17,359 nucleotides of DNA from JAUVIB01 sp964424545 (GTDB taxonomy: Bacteria > Calditrichota > Calditrichia > Calditrichales > Calditrichaceae). The notes beneath the pieces are model-generated. The model saw nothing but the letters and a program-made list of their open reading frames with translations. It did not search any database and was not told the DNA's origin. The first letter of the stretch is position 1. The number at the start of each line of letters is the position of its first letter. Shown here piece by piece: positions 7,859 to 15,701 of the stretch. A program made the position numbers and the translations under genes. The stretch covers positions 1-17,359 of the forward strand of contig CAYRJN010000072.1 in NCBI GenBank assembly GCA_964424545.1, in the 5' to 3' direction.

Positions 7859-8734
7859 ATGAGCGTTTTACTAAAAGAGAATACCAAGGTTCTGGTGCAG
7901 GGAATTACCGGGAAAGAGGGCTCCTTTCATACCAGACAGATGATAGATTACAATACCAATGTTGTTGCCGGCGTTACGCCGGGTAAAGGCGGACAAAAAT
8001 TTGACGACAAAGTGCCTGTGTTCAACACGGTGACCGAAGCGGTGGAGGAGACCGGGGCTAATGCTTCCGTGATTTTTGTGCCTCCGGCTTTTGCTCCCGA
8101 TGCAATCATGGAATCCGCGGCGGCAGGTCTAGAGTTGATTGTATGTATTTCCGAAGGCATTCCCGCCTTGGATATGGTGAAGGTTTACGATTATATCAGT
8201 GATAAAAATGTGCATCTTATCGGTCCTAACTGTCCGGGCGTTATCTCTCCGGGCATCGGCAAGATGGGAATTATGCCCGGTTTTATTCATAAACAAGGTC
8301 ATGTAGGCGTCATCAGCCGTTCGGGAACGCTGACCTACGAAGCTGTTGGCCAGTTAAGCGATTTGGGTATCGGGCAATCCACTTGTATTGGTATCGGTGG
8401 CGATCCGGTCATCGGAACGCGTTTTATAGACGCCTTAAAATTATTTAAGGATGACGAGGATACGCACGCGATTGTGATGATCGGCGAAATCGGCGGTACG
8501 GCGGAAGAAGAAGCTGCGGCCTGGATAAAGGAGAATCTCGATAAACCCGTAGTTAGTTTTATTGCCGGTCAAACGGCTCCTCCGGGACGTAGAATGGGGC
8601 ATGCCGGGGCTATCGTCAGCGGTGGAAAAGGTACGGCGGCCGACAAAATGAAAGCCTTAGAATCTGCAGGGATTACGGTTTGTAAAAGTCCGGCAGATAT
8701 CGGCGTAAATATCCAAAAAGTATTGGGGAATTAA
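7859..8734 (+). CDS. sucD: Succinyl-CoA synthetase alpha subunit
   Basis: A 291-residue SucD of normal length. The N-terminal Rossmann CoA-binding domain has VQGITGKEGSFHT (about 13-25). IGPNCPGVISPG (121-132) follows, and the active-site histidine that becomes phosphorylated is H248 in GHAGAIVSGGKGTA. It forms the catalytic heterodimer or heterotetramer with SucC. AGGAG at 7849-7853 sets the ATG. It is co-transcribed with sucC. Downstream is a long inverted repeat, not a clear T-tailed terminator. Confidence 0.97.
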   Translation: MSVLLKENTKVLVQGITGKEGSFHTRQMIDYNTNVVAGVTPGKGGQKFDDKVPVFNTVTEAVEETGANASVIFVPPAFAPDAIMESAAAGLELIVCISEGIPALDMVKVYDYISDKNVHLIGPNCPGVISPGIGKMGIMPGFIHKQGHVGVISRSGTLTYEAVGQLSDLGIGQSTCIGIGGDPVIGTRFIDALKLFKDDEDTHAIVMIGEIGGTAEEEAAAWIKENLDKPVVSFIAGQTAPPGRRMGHAGAIVSGGKGTAADKMKALESAGITVCKSPADIGVNIQKVLGN

Positions 8735-8770
8735 TCCGTTTTTTTCTGTTTTTCAGGGAGATTGATATAA

Positions 8771-8839
8771 GCGGTTTTTATTCCGTATCGGAATCTTATT
8801 TTGAGAATAAGCGTTCAATATCCGATACGGAATATCCGC
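8771..8839. repeat. Long inverted repeat with inner hairpin after sucD
   Basis: TATTCCGTATCGGA (8779-8792) is perfectly complementary to TCCGATACGGAATA (8821-8834). The 28-base loop holds its own hairpin, CTTATT (8795-8800) with AATAAG (8806-8811) around TTGAG. Outside the main stem, GCGG (8771-8774) can pair with CCGC (8836-8839). No T-run follows on the plus strand. It may protect the sucCD transcript 3' end, act as a two-way terminator, or be a small repeat element. Confidence 0.65.
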
Positions 8840-8873
8840 AAATAAATGCCCGTTATAAGAACTGCATATTAGA

Positions 8874-9185
8874 ACATAGCTTCGCAAAGTGGTTAATGAA
8901 AAAAGTACGGGTAGAATCGTCAACGTGTCATTCCTTCGAAAGAAGGAATCTGATTGTAGGTATTGGCAAAATTTAGATTCCCGATAGAAACGTTCGGGAA
9001 TGACAGGGAGGAGAATGTAGAAATGGCAACAAAAAAGTCCAACATTGTTATTCTCAGATAAATTGGAGAATCTAAAATGCTGCCTATGTGAACTGTGTTT
9101 AATTTCAAAATTGAGAATAATACAAAAAAAATGAAAATGTCCGAAAAAGATTATTTTTTGAAATTCCTATACAAAAAATATAATC
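8874..9185 (+). repeat. Dispersed intergenic repeat, copy B
   Basis: This is the best-preserved copy. It contains three inverted-repeat units in alternating sense. Unit 1 is ATTCCTTC (8930-8937) / GAAGGAAT (8942-8949) with a GAAA tetraloop. Unit 2 is reversed: ATTCCCGA (8977-8984) / TCGGGAAT (8994-9001). Unit 3 is ATTCTC (9050-9055) / GAGAAT (9066-9071). The flanks GTCATTC and GAATCT recur in each unit, reversed in unit 2. The 3' end carries TTTTTTGAAATTCCTATA and an overlapping candidate ndk promoter. Together with the preceding inverted repeat it fills the 512-bp gap between sucD and ndk, which has no gene. Confidence 0.85.
9158..9184 (+). promoter_or_regulatory. Candidate ndk promoter inside the repeat end
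   Basis: TTGAAA (9158-9163) and a perfect TATAAT (9179-9184) are 15 bp apart, a little short for sigma70. TTTTGA at 9156-9161 would give 17 bp. The predicted start near 9191 leaves a leader of about 56 bases to ndk. The -35 region is part of the motif shared by the repeat copies. Confidence 0.45.
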
Positions 9186-9246
9186 CTAACGATTCAATGT
9201 GAAATGAAAAGATAAAAGAGAATATTAAATTTTAAAGGATAATATA

Positions 9247-9672
9247 GTGAAAGAGAGAACATTAACAATATTAAAACCCGATTGTGTTGAAGGAAATCTG
9301 ATCGGTAAAGTGATTGATCATTTATTGAAAGAAGGGTTTGAGATTTGCGCTATGAAAATGGTTAAATTGACGTCTGAGACGGCGGGCGGCTTTTATGAAG
9401 TGCATAAAGGCAAGCCTTTTTATGATAGTTTGGTGGAATTTATGACTGAGAACAGGGTTGTGCCGATGGTTTTGGAAAAAGAGAATGCCGTGGCCGAACT
9501 GCGCCGCGTTATAGGCGCCACGGATCCGGCCGAAGCCGAAGAAGGAACAATCAGAAAACTATACGCCGAAAGCAAAGGACGCAATATTATTCATGCCTCG
9601 GATTCGCCCGAAAATGCAGCAGTTGAAATCGCTTATTTCTTTTCAAAAGCAGAGCTTATTGCTAACTATTAA
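9247..9672 (+). CDS. ndk: Nucleoside diphosphate kinase
   Basis: A 141-residue Ndk, the usual size. It transfers the gamma phosphate between nucleoside triphosphates and diphosphates through a phospho-histidine. The start ERTLTILKPDCVEGNLIGKV is the family signature, and the catalytic His is H116 in NIIHASDSPENA. NRVVPMVLEKENAV and RRVIGATDPAEAEEGTIRKLY are also typical. The start codon is GTG, fixed by AAAGGA at 9234-9239, seven bases upstream; the first Met further in would remove the conserved start. It is the first gene of a run with the dehydrogenase 18 bases downstream and ackA beyond. In that setting it would spread phosphate from ATP or GTP made by SucCD and AckA (inference). Confidence 0.96.
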   Translation: MKERTLTILKPDCVEGNLIGKVIDHLLKEGFEICAMKMVKLTSETAGGFYEVHKGKPFYDSLVEFMTENRVVPMVLEKENAVAELRRVIGATDPAEAEEGTIRKLYAESKGRNIIHASDSPENAAVEIAYFFSKAELIANY

Positions 9673-9690
9673 TTTTCTTTTGGAGAAGGT

Positions 9691-10626
9691 ATGGCTGATA
9701 AAAATGATGTAATGGATATTGAGATTCTGAAGCAGGGGGCGATTGATACTTCGGAATCGGCGGATACCGTTCAGCGTATCGTGGTTTTCGGAGCGGGAAC
9801 GATGGGGCGCGGCATATCGCAGTTGGTGGCTTCAAAAGGAATTGATGTTATTTTGATTGAACGAACCAAGCTGGTCGCAAAACAGGGCTTGGAAAAACTT
9901 GAGCAAAGCATAGACGATGAAATTGCGCGCTGGACAATGACCGAAAGCGAGAAACGGGCTATTCTCAGCCGCATCACTATTTCCGATAATATTGAAGACG
10001 CCGTATTCGGCGATATTGTTATTGAGGCCATTACGGAAAATCTTGAAGCCAAAAGGGAATTGTGGGCTAAGGTTGATAAAATTTGTCCTCCGGAAACGGT
10101 TTTTGTTTCTAATACGTCTGCCCTTAGTATTACGGAAATAGCTTCGGTAACCAACCGGCAGGATAAGTTTATCGGTATGCATTTCCTTAATCCGGTGCCT
10201 AAAATTCCGCTCGTGGAAATTGTGCGCGGTTTGAAAACTTCCGACGAGACCTATCATTTTATTGAGAAAGTATCGGAAACGCTCGATAAGACGTCTGTTG
10301 AGGTTTTTGAATATCCCGGTTATATTACGACAAGGGTAATCGTGCCTATGATAAACGAAGCCATTCATATTGTAATGGAAGGTGTCGCCAGCGCGGAGCA
10401 CGTTGATACGGCGATGAAACTGGGTTATAATTTTACAAAAGGTCCCTTGGCTATGGCCGACGCTATCGGTTTGGATGAGTTGATGGCCTGGATGGAAACG
10501 CTTTTTCGCGAATTGGGCGAAGCGAAATATCGCCCCTGTCCCCTATTAAGAAAAATGGTTCGTGCCGGTCATCTTGGTATAAAAACGGGAAAAGGTTTTT
10601 TTGAATACGGAGAGAATAAGAAGTAA
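9691..10626 (+). CDS. hbd: 3-hydroxyacyl-CoA (3-hydroxybutyryl-CoA) dehydrogenase
   Basis: A 311-residue short-form 3-hydroxyacyl-CoA dehydrogenase. It uses NAD(P) to interconvert acetoacetyl-CoA and 3-hydroxybutyryl-CoA, in butyrate-type fermentation, polyhydroxybutyrate turnover or beta-oxidation. The Rossmann motif GAGTMG is at 34-39. SNTSALSITE (140-149) and GMHFLNPVPKIPLVEIV (162-178) carry the family Ser and the catalytic His164-Glu176 pair. The C-terminal helical domain has YNFTKGPLAMADAIGLD. The family usually starts a few residues before the Rossmann strand, but here about 25 extra residues precede it. GGAGAAGG at 9682-9689 supports this upstream ATG, though it sits very close. It is in a likely operon with ndk and ackA. 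Thiolase, crotonase and acyl-CoA dehydrogenase partners are not in the window, so the pathway direction is unknown. Confidence 0.9.
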   Translation: MADKNDVMDIEILKQGAIDTSESADTVQRIVVFGAGTMGRGISQLVASKGIDVILIERTKLVAKQGLEKLEQSIDDEIARWTMTESEKRAILSRITISDNIEDAVFGDIVIEAITENLEAKRELWAKVDKICPPETVFVSNTSALSITEIASVTNRQDKFIGMHFLNPVPKIPLVEIVRGLKTSDETYHFIEKVSETLDKTSVEVFEYPGYITTRVIVPMINEAIHIVMEGVASAEHVDTAMKLGYNFTKGPLAMADAIGLDELMAWMETLFRELGEAKYRPCPLLRKMVRAGHLGIKTGKGFFEYGENKK

Positions 10627-10629
10627 AAA

Positions 10630-10716
10630 ATGGGAAGTGAAAAAGATGGCGGGAAAATGGGCGGCCTTAATTCTTCTCGTAAGATAACTCTAATAAATGT
10701 TTGGATAGTATTATGA
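10630..10716 (+). CDS. Possible 28-codon ORF overlapping the ackA start
   Basis: An ORF from ATG 10630-10632 to TGA 10714-10716 that starts MGSEKDGGKMGG and ends with a hydrophobic ITLINVWIVL. Its stop overlaps the ackA ATG in the arrangement ATGA, typical of translational coupling. The ribosome binding site is poor (GGAGAG ends 15 bases upstream). It may be a leader peptide that delivers ribosomes to ackA, whose own ribosome binding site is weak, or a chance ORF. I do not recognise the peptide. Confidence 0.3.
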   Translation: MGSEKDGGKMGGLNSSRKITLINVWIVL

Positions 10717-11921
10717 TAATTCTCGTAATAAACAGCGGAAGCTCTTCCGTAAAATATCAGGTGATTGATGCCAAAGATGAAATTTCGCTTGCCAAAGGCG
10801 TTGTGGAACGCATCGGCATGGCCGGAGCGATTTTAACGCATAAACCGTACGATCGTCCGGAAATACGTCTCGCAGGGGAAATTCTTGATCATAAAATGGC
10901 CATTGAATATGTAATGAGTATTTTGCTGAGTAAAAATCATGGAGTAATACAAGATAAATCGGAATTGGACGCTGTAGGGCACCGCGTTGTTCACGGTGGG
11001 GAAGCCTTTAGCAATTCCGTTCTTATTGACCATGATGTCATTGCGGAAATTCGCCGATGTATAGATTATGCGCCTTTGCATAATCCGCCCAATTTGCGCG
11101 GAATTGACGCCGCGCGGCAAATTTTGCCCGACACGCCGCAAGTGGCCGTTTTTGATACAGCTTTTCATCAAACCATGCCGCAATATGCTTACTTGTACGG
11201 CTTGCCTTATGTGTTGTATAAAAGAAACGGTATCCGCCGTTACGGTTTTCATGGAACGTCGCATCGTTATGTTTCTCAAAGGGCGGCAAAAATGTTGGAC
11301 AAACCTATCGAAGAGTTAAAGTTAATTACCTGTCATCTCGGTAACGGCGCTTCGGCTGCGGCCATTAAATATGGAAAATCTATTGATACGTCCATGGGGT
11401 TTACGCCTTTGGAAGGCTTGTTGATGGGTACGCGTTGCGGCGACATGGATCCGGCAATCATTCTGCAGATCATGAATAAAGAAGAGATGACGCAAAACGA
11501 AGCGACAACTCTGCTCAATAAGCACAGCGGCTTGCAGGGTATCAGCGGTATTAGCAGCGATATGCGGGAAATCGAAGATGAATACGAAAATACGCCGAGG
11601 GCAAAAGTTGCGCATGATGTATTTACTTATCGGCTTAAAAAATATATCGGCGCTTACAGCGCGGCATTGGAGGGTGTTGACGGTGTTGTTTTTACCGGCG
11701 GTATCGGTGAAAATTCTTCCATGGTGCGCAAACATGCGTTGATGGGATTGGAGTTTCTCGGCGTAAAATTGGATGAGGAAAAAAACAAAACATCGTCGAA
11801 AGCGGAACGGTTCATTTGTACGGACGATTCCAAGGTTAGGGTAATGGTTATTCCAACCAATGAAGAACTGGTTATTGCGCAGGATACCATGGGTATAGTT
11901 AAAGAGTTGTCTGCAAAATAA
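10713..11921 (+). CDS. ackA: Acetate kinase
   Basis: A 402-residue acetate kinase. It interconverts acetyl phosphate plus ADP with acetate plus ATP, the energy-yielding last step of acetate fermentation. I chose the ATG at 10713, not the in-frame TTG at 10701, because the protein then begins MIILVINSGSSSVKY and its active-site residues fall on the numbering of the Methanosarcina enzyme: N7, R91 (VGHRVVHGG), D148 (FDTAF), H180 (GFHGTSH), R241 (GTRCGDMDP) and E384 (TNEEL). The ribosome binding site is weak (GGATAG), and a small ORF overlaps the start. No phosphotransacetylase gene is in the window. The gene ends the ndk-hbd-ackA run; no strong terminator is visible in the 83 bases before the next promoter. 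Confidence 0.96.
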   Translation: MIILVINSGSSSVKYQVIDAKDEISLAKGVVERIGMAGAILTHKPYDRPEIRLAGEILDHKMAIEYVMSILLSKNHGVIQDKSELDAVGHRVVHGGEAFSNSVLIDHDVIAEIRRCIDYAPLHNPPNLRGIDAARQILPDTPQVAVFDTAFHQTMPQYAYLYGLPYVLYKRNGIRRYGFHGTSHRYVSQRAAKMLDKPIEELKLITCHLGNGASAAAIKYGKSIDTSMGFTPLEGLLMGTRCGDMDPAIILQIMNKEEMTQNEATTLLNKHSGLQGISGISSDMREIEDEYENTPRAKVAHDVFTYRLKKYIGAYSAALEGVDGVVFTGGIGENSSMVRKHALMGLEFLGVKLDEEKNKTSSKAERFICTDDSKVRVMVIPTNEELVIAQDTMGIVKELSAK

Positions 11922-12004
11922 ACAAAAAAGAGCGGGGACGAGCAGAAAAAAAAAGATGTATACCTTAAAAAATTAATAATCTAATGGGTATTTAATAGAA
12001 AATA

Positions 12005-12033
12005 TTGAAATAATATCAATCTTTCTTTATATT
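12005..12033 (+). promoter_or_regulatory. Promoter of the DUF177-rpmF-plsX-fab operon
   Basis: The -35 box TTGAAA (12005-12010) and -10 box TATATT (12028-12033) are separated by exactly 17 bp. The predicted start near 12040 lies only about six bases before the ATG at 12046, so the message would be nearly leaderless for its first gene. Confidence 0.7.
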
Positions 12034-12045
12034 CTGCGGTTTGTT

Positions 12046-12540
12046 ATGAAAATTGACATAAGAAATTTTTCGGAAAACGATTCCGAAGTTGCACAAGACG
12101 TTGAAATAAAATTTGATAACGCTCTGTTTAGGGCGTTTTATCCCGAAATAGCCCATATAAAAGCTATGATTGATAAATTCGGAAATGATTTTCGGGTTAA
12201 AATTCATCTCGATACCATTGCTCATTTTGTATGCGATTCTTGTTTGGAACCTTTTACAAAAAGGGTAGTTATTGATTATGAGCATATCTATCAAATTGGA
12301 CGCGGCGAGCTTGAAGTTAGCGAAGATGTGGAAGTCCTTGCTGCTGATACAACGGAAATCGATCTATCGGAATTATTGACGGAGATGGTTTTATTGAACC
12401 ATCCCATAAAAATGAAATGCAGCGACGACTGCAAAGGGCTTTGTCCCGAATGCGGCGTCAATTTAAATATTGAAACATGTTCTTGCGCAGACGGCAAAAT
12501 TGACCGGCGTTGGGAAAGTTTAAGAAAATTAATAAAATAG
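12046..12540 (+). CDS. yceD: DUF177/YceD family protein
   Basis: A 164-residue protein of the YceD/DUF177 family, which is very often encoded directly before rpmF and has been linked to 23S rRNA or 50S subunit processing. It has CDSCLEPF (C63, C66) in the middle and a C-terminal cysteine cluster (C125, C129, then CPEC at C133/C136, then CSC at C145/C147) that looks like a zinc-binding site. The start has no Shine-Dalgarno sequence, and the predicted transcription start is about six bases upstream, so it may be translated from a nearly leaderless message. rpmF follows after 19 bases. Confidence 0.9.
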   Translation: MKIDIRNFSENDSEVAQDVEIKFDNALFRAFYPEIAHIKAMIDKFGNDFRVKIHLDTIAHFVCDSCLEPFTKRVVIDYEHIYQIGRGELEVSEDVEVLAADTTEIDLSELLTEMVLLNHPIKMKCSDDCKGLCPECGVNLNIETCSCADGKIDRRWESLRKLIK

Positions 12541-12559
12541 GAAGATAGAGGAGAAGATA

Positions 12560-12748
12560 ATGGCGAATCCTAAACGAAAGATATCGCGTTCTAAAAGAGA
12601 TATGCGCAGAGCTCACTGGGTGCGCAGTTTAAAAAGCGGTTCGACGGAAACCTGTGAAAATTGCGGCGGACAAAAATTACGTCATCGTGTATGTCCCGAA
12701 TGCGGTTATTATAAAGGTCGTTTTGTTTATCAGCCAAAAAGCAGTTGA
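12560..12748 (+). CDS. rpmF: 50S ribosomal protein L32
   Basis: A 62-residue L32 of the normal size, starting MANPKRKISRSKRDMRRAHW. It is the zinc-binding version, with cysteines C32/C35 (CENC) and C45/C48 (CPEC), a state that implies no need for the Cys-free paralogue. AGGAGAAG at 12549-12556 gives a strong ribosome binding site. It sits between DUF177 and plsX, the classic arrangement coupling ribosome and membrane-lipid genes. Confidence 0.97.
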   Translation: MANPKRKISRSKRDMRRAHWVRSLKSGSTETCENCGGQKLRHRVCPECGYYKGRFVYQPKSS

Positions 12749-12769
12749 TATTAAGATCGGATTGGATTA

Positions 12770-13768
12770 ATGCGGATTGCATTAGATGTAATGGGAGGGG
12801 ATCACGGCCCTGACGTAACGATTGAAGGAGCCTGTCAGTTTCTAAAGGATCAGAAATCAGCCGATACGGTTGTGCTGATTGGCGATCGTTTGAAAATTGA
12901 AGAAAAACTCAAACATATTCCTGAAAACCTCCATGCAAATTTAGAAATTGTTCACGCTCCCGAAAATATCGGAATGAATGAATCGCCTACCGAAGCGGTT
13001 AAGCGAAAGAAAAATTCGTCCATGGTTGTAGGGCTGCAACTTCATAAGAAGGGCGATGTTGACGGCTTTGTCAGCGCCGGTAATACGGGAGCGCAGCTTG
13101 CGGCCAGTTTGTTAAGTCTTGGACGTATTAAAGGCGTAAAACGTCCGGGTATCGGCGCTTTTCTGCCGAGTGAAAAAGGCTGGGTGTTTTTAATAGATGC
13201 CGGCGCCAATGTGGATTCCAAACCCATACATTTATTTCAATTTGCTTTAATGGCCAATATTTTTGTAGAGGATGTTTTTGAAAGTAAAAATATCAAAATC
13301 GGATTACTGAGTATTGGGGAAGAAGAAAAAAAAGGCAACGAGTTAACGTTCGCCGCGCATCAACTGATGAAAGAAAATTTACCCAACTTCTATGGAAATA
13401 TTGAAGGGGGCGATATTTTAAAAGGTAAAACCGAAATAATCGTATGCGACGGTTTTGTGGGTAACATTCTGTTGAAAATGGCCGAAAGCATCATGGGAGT
13501 GCTTTTAAAATCCATCAAAAAAAATATCGGCAGTAATCTGTTTACTAATTTAGGCGCTTTGCTGGTAAAGCCTGCTTTTTCCGAATTGAAACGCGGTTAC
13601 GATTATCAGGAACACGGCGGAGTGCCCTTGCTCGGCGTAAATGGCATTTCCATTATATGTCACGGAAAATCGAGTGCCAAGGCCATAAAGAACGCTTTGT
13701 TGGTGGCAAAAAATATAAAAAATAAAAATGTGAACGCACATATTGCAAAGAGATTGAGCGAGGAATAG
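12770..13768 (+). CDS. plsX: Phosphate acyltransferase PlsX
   Basis: A 332-residue PlsX, the usual length. It makes acyl phosphate from acyl-ACP and inorganic phosphate, the donor for PlsY in glycerol-3-phosphate acylation, as a peripheral membrane enzyme. The signature MRIALDVMGGDHGPDVTIEGA opens it; DGFVSAGNTGAQLAASL (about 88-104), FLIDAGANVDSKP and VCDGFVGNILLKMAES follow. The ribosome binding site is weak (GGA six bases upstream), so translation may depend on coupling to rpmF, 21 bases upstream. fabH starts three bases after its stop. Confidence 0.97.
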   Translation: MRIALDVMGGDHGPDVTIEGACQFLKDQKSADTVVLIGDRLKIEEKLKHIPENLHANLEIVHAPENIGMNESPTEAVKRKKNSSMVVGLQLHKKGDVDGFVSAGNTGAQLAASLLSLGRIKGVKRPGIGAFLPSEKGWVFLIDAGANVDSKPIHLFQFALMANIFVEDVFESKNIKIGLLSIGEEEKKGNELTFAAHQLMKENLPNFYGNIEGGDILKGKTEIIVCDGFVGNILLKMAESIMGVLLKSIKKNIGSNLFTNLGALLVKPAFSELKRGYDYQEHGGVPLLGVNGISIICHGKSSAKAIKNALLVAKNIKNKNVNAHIAKRLSEE

Positions 13769-13771
13769 GTA

Positions 13772-14764
13772 ATGAACAAGGTAAAGATCACGGGTGTAAC
13801 GCATTGGGTTCCTGAAAAAATATTGAGCAATAAAGATTTGGAAAAAATGGTAGATACCAATGACGAGTGGATTCGCACACGAACAGGGATTCGCGAGCGG
13901 CATATACTGGAAGACGGTAAAGGAAGTTCCGATATGGGCGTGGAAGCGGTAAAACTGTTATGCGAGCAGCGCAATATGGATCCATTGGAAATAGATGCCA
14001 TAATTGTAGCAACCGTTACGCCGGATATGTTCTTTCCTAATACGGGGAACCTGATTCAGGCTAAGGTAGGCGCTAAGAATGCCATGTCTTTTGATATTCT
14101 TGCCGCTTGTTCCGGTTTTATTTATGCTTTATCCGTAGGCGCCCAATATGTTCGCACGGGCGAATATAAAAAAGTCGTTATAGTCGGTACCGACAAAATG
14201 AGTTCCATTACGGATTATACCGATAGAAATACATGTATTTTATTCGGCGATGCTGCGGCAGCCGTTTTGCTTGAACCGACGGATGATGAAAATGAGGCGA
14301 TTATTGATTTTTCTCTCAATTCCGATGGATTGGGAACAGAGGCTTTGCATATGTTGGGCGGCGGCAGTTTAAATCCGGCTACAGCGGAAACGGTAGCTAA
14401 GGGGATGCATTATATTTATCAGGATGGTAAGACGGTTTTTAAGATTGCCGTTCAAAAAATGGCCGATGTTTCCGTAGAACTGTTGAATAAGCACGGTTAT
14501 AGCGGCAATGATCTGAAGCTCTTTGTTCCGCATCAGGCTAATTTGCGTATTATTGATGCAGCCGTAAGACGACTGAAAATCGATCCTAAAAAAGCAGTGA
14601 TCAATATTGATAAATACGGCAATACTACCGCTGCAACCATTCCCATGGCTCTTTCGGAAGCTTATCAGGAAGGAAGGGTAAAACGCGGCGATCTGGTGCT
14701 TTTCGGAACGTTCGGTGGCGGATATACCTGGGCAAGCGCTCTATTGCGCTGGGCGATGGATTAA
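13772..14764 (+). CDS. fabH: Beta-ketoacyl-ACP synthase III
   Basis: A 330-residue KAS III, which starts fatty-acid synthesis by condensing an acyl-CoA with malonyl-ACP. The thiolase-fold catalytic triad is complete: C113 in AACSGF, H254 in PHQAN and N284 in YGNTTAATIPMA. GTFGGGYTWASALLRW is the usual C-terminus. AGGAATAGG overlapping the plsX stop provides the ribosome binding site, and the three-base gap implies tight coupling. Primer preference (acetyl versus branched) cannot be read from the sequence. Confidence 0.97.
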   Translation: MNKVKITGVTHWVPEKILSNKDLEKMVDTNDEWIRTRTGIRERHILEDGKGSSDMGVEAVKLLCEQRNMDPLEIDAIIVATVTPDMFFPNTGNLIQAKVGAKNAMSFDILAACSGFIYALSVGAQYVRTGEYKKVVIVGTDKMSSITDYTDRNTCILFGDAAAAVLLEPTDDENEAIIDFSLNSDGLGTEALHMLGGGSLNPATAETVAKGMHYIYQDGKTVFKIAVQKMADVSVELLNKHGYSGNDLKLFVPHQANLRIIDAAVRRLKIDPKKAVINIDKYGNTTAATIPMALSEAYQEGRVKRGDLVLFGTFGGGYTWASALLRWAMD

Positions 14765-14778
14765 GAGTAGGGGGAGTT

Positions 14779-15699
14779 ATGAAAAAAGCGTTTATTTTTC
14801 CCGGTCAGGCTTCGCAGTATGTGGGCATGGGAGAAGATTTATATAATTCCTATGATGTTTGTCGCAATATTTTTGATAAGGCAAACGAAATTATGGGTAT
14901 AGATTTAAAAAAAATTTGTTTTAACGGCCCTGAAGAAGAGTTAAAAAAAACGTATATTACTCAGCCTGCAATTTTTGTTCATAGTATGGCCGTTTATGAG
15001 GTGTTAAAAGGAAAAAATATTTTGCCTGATTTAGCCGCAGGGCATAGTCTTGGCGAGTACAGCGCTTTAACGGCGGCAGGGTCGTTGAGTTTTAAAGACG
15101 GTTTGAAGCTGGTTAAGCGCAGGGGGGAATTGATGTATGAAGCCGGCGTTGAAAAACCGGGCACGATGGCGGCCGTAATCGGTATGACGCCTGAAAAAGT
15201 TTATGAATTGTGCGACAGCGTGAAAGAATTCGGCGTAATTCAACCGGCAAATTTCAATTCTCCAGGACAAATTGCTCTCTCCGGCGATATCGAAGCCGTT
15301 AAAAAGGCCATAGATAAAGCCAAAGAGCTGGGAGCGAAAAGAGCGGTAGAATTGGTAGTTTCCGGCGCTTTTCATAGTCCGCTGATGGAAGCGGCTCAAG
15401 AGGGACTTAAAGCCGTTTTAGAAGAGACGCAAATAAATGACGCTGCTATCCCCATATACAGCAATGTGGAAGCAAAACCCGTACAGGATAAAGATAATAT
15501 TCGTGATTTACTCTATCGGCAGTTAACCAGTCCTGTTCTTTGGCAGAAATCGGTTGAAAATATGATTAACGACGGCGCCGAAGCGTTTTATGAAATTGGT
15601 CCCGGTAAAGTTTTGAAAGGACTATTGAAAAGAATTGACAGAAGTGTTCCATGTTTCGAAGTCGGAACAGTTGAAAATATAAATAATTTGGAGGAATAG
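14779..15699 (+). CDS. fabD: Malonyl-CoA:ACP transacylase
   Basis: A 306-residue FabD of normal length that loads malonyl groups onto ACP for elongation. It opens with FIFPGQASQYVGMG. The nucleophile is S90 in GHSLGEYSALTAAG and the catalytic His is H199 in SGAFHSPLM. QPANFNSPGQIALSG and the C-terminal EIGPGKVLKGL match the family. The ribosome binding site GGGGGAG (14770-14776) is strong and directly precedes the ATG. It lies between fabH and fabG in the operon. Confidence 0.97.
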   Translation: MKKAFIFPGQASQYVGMGEDLYNSYDVCRNIFDKANEIMGIDLKKICFNGPEEELKKTYITQPAIFVHSMAVYEVLKGKNILPDLAAGHSLGEYSALTAAGSLSFKDGLKLVKRRGELMYEAGVEKPGTMAAVIGMTPEKVYELCDSVKEFGVIQPANFNSPGQIALSGDIEAVKKAIDKAKELGAKRAVELVVSGAFHSPLMEAAQEGLKAVLEETQINDAAIPIYSNVEAKPVQDKDNIRDLLYRQLTSPVLWQKSVENMINDGAEAFYEIGPGKVLKGLLKRIDRSVPCFEVGTVENINNLEE

Positions 15700-15701
15700 A
15701 C

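Noticed and set aside
9832..10401. Long antisense ORF of 189 codons opposite hbd, and other antisense ORFs over the sucC, ackA and dnaE2 genes
   Set aside because: They run opposite strongly conserved enzymes, lack ribosome binding sites and show no recognisable protein features.
10701..10712. TTG at 10701 as the ackA start
   Set aside because: It adds four residues before the conserved MIILVINSGSSS start; the ATG at 10713 puts all active-site residues on the standard family numbering.
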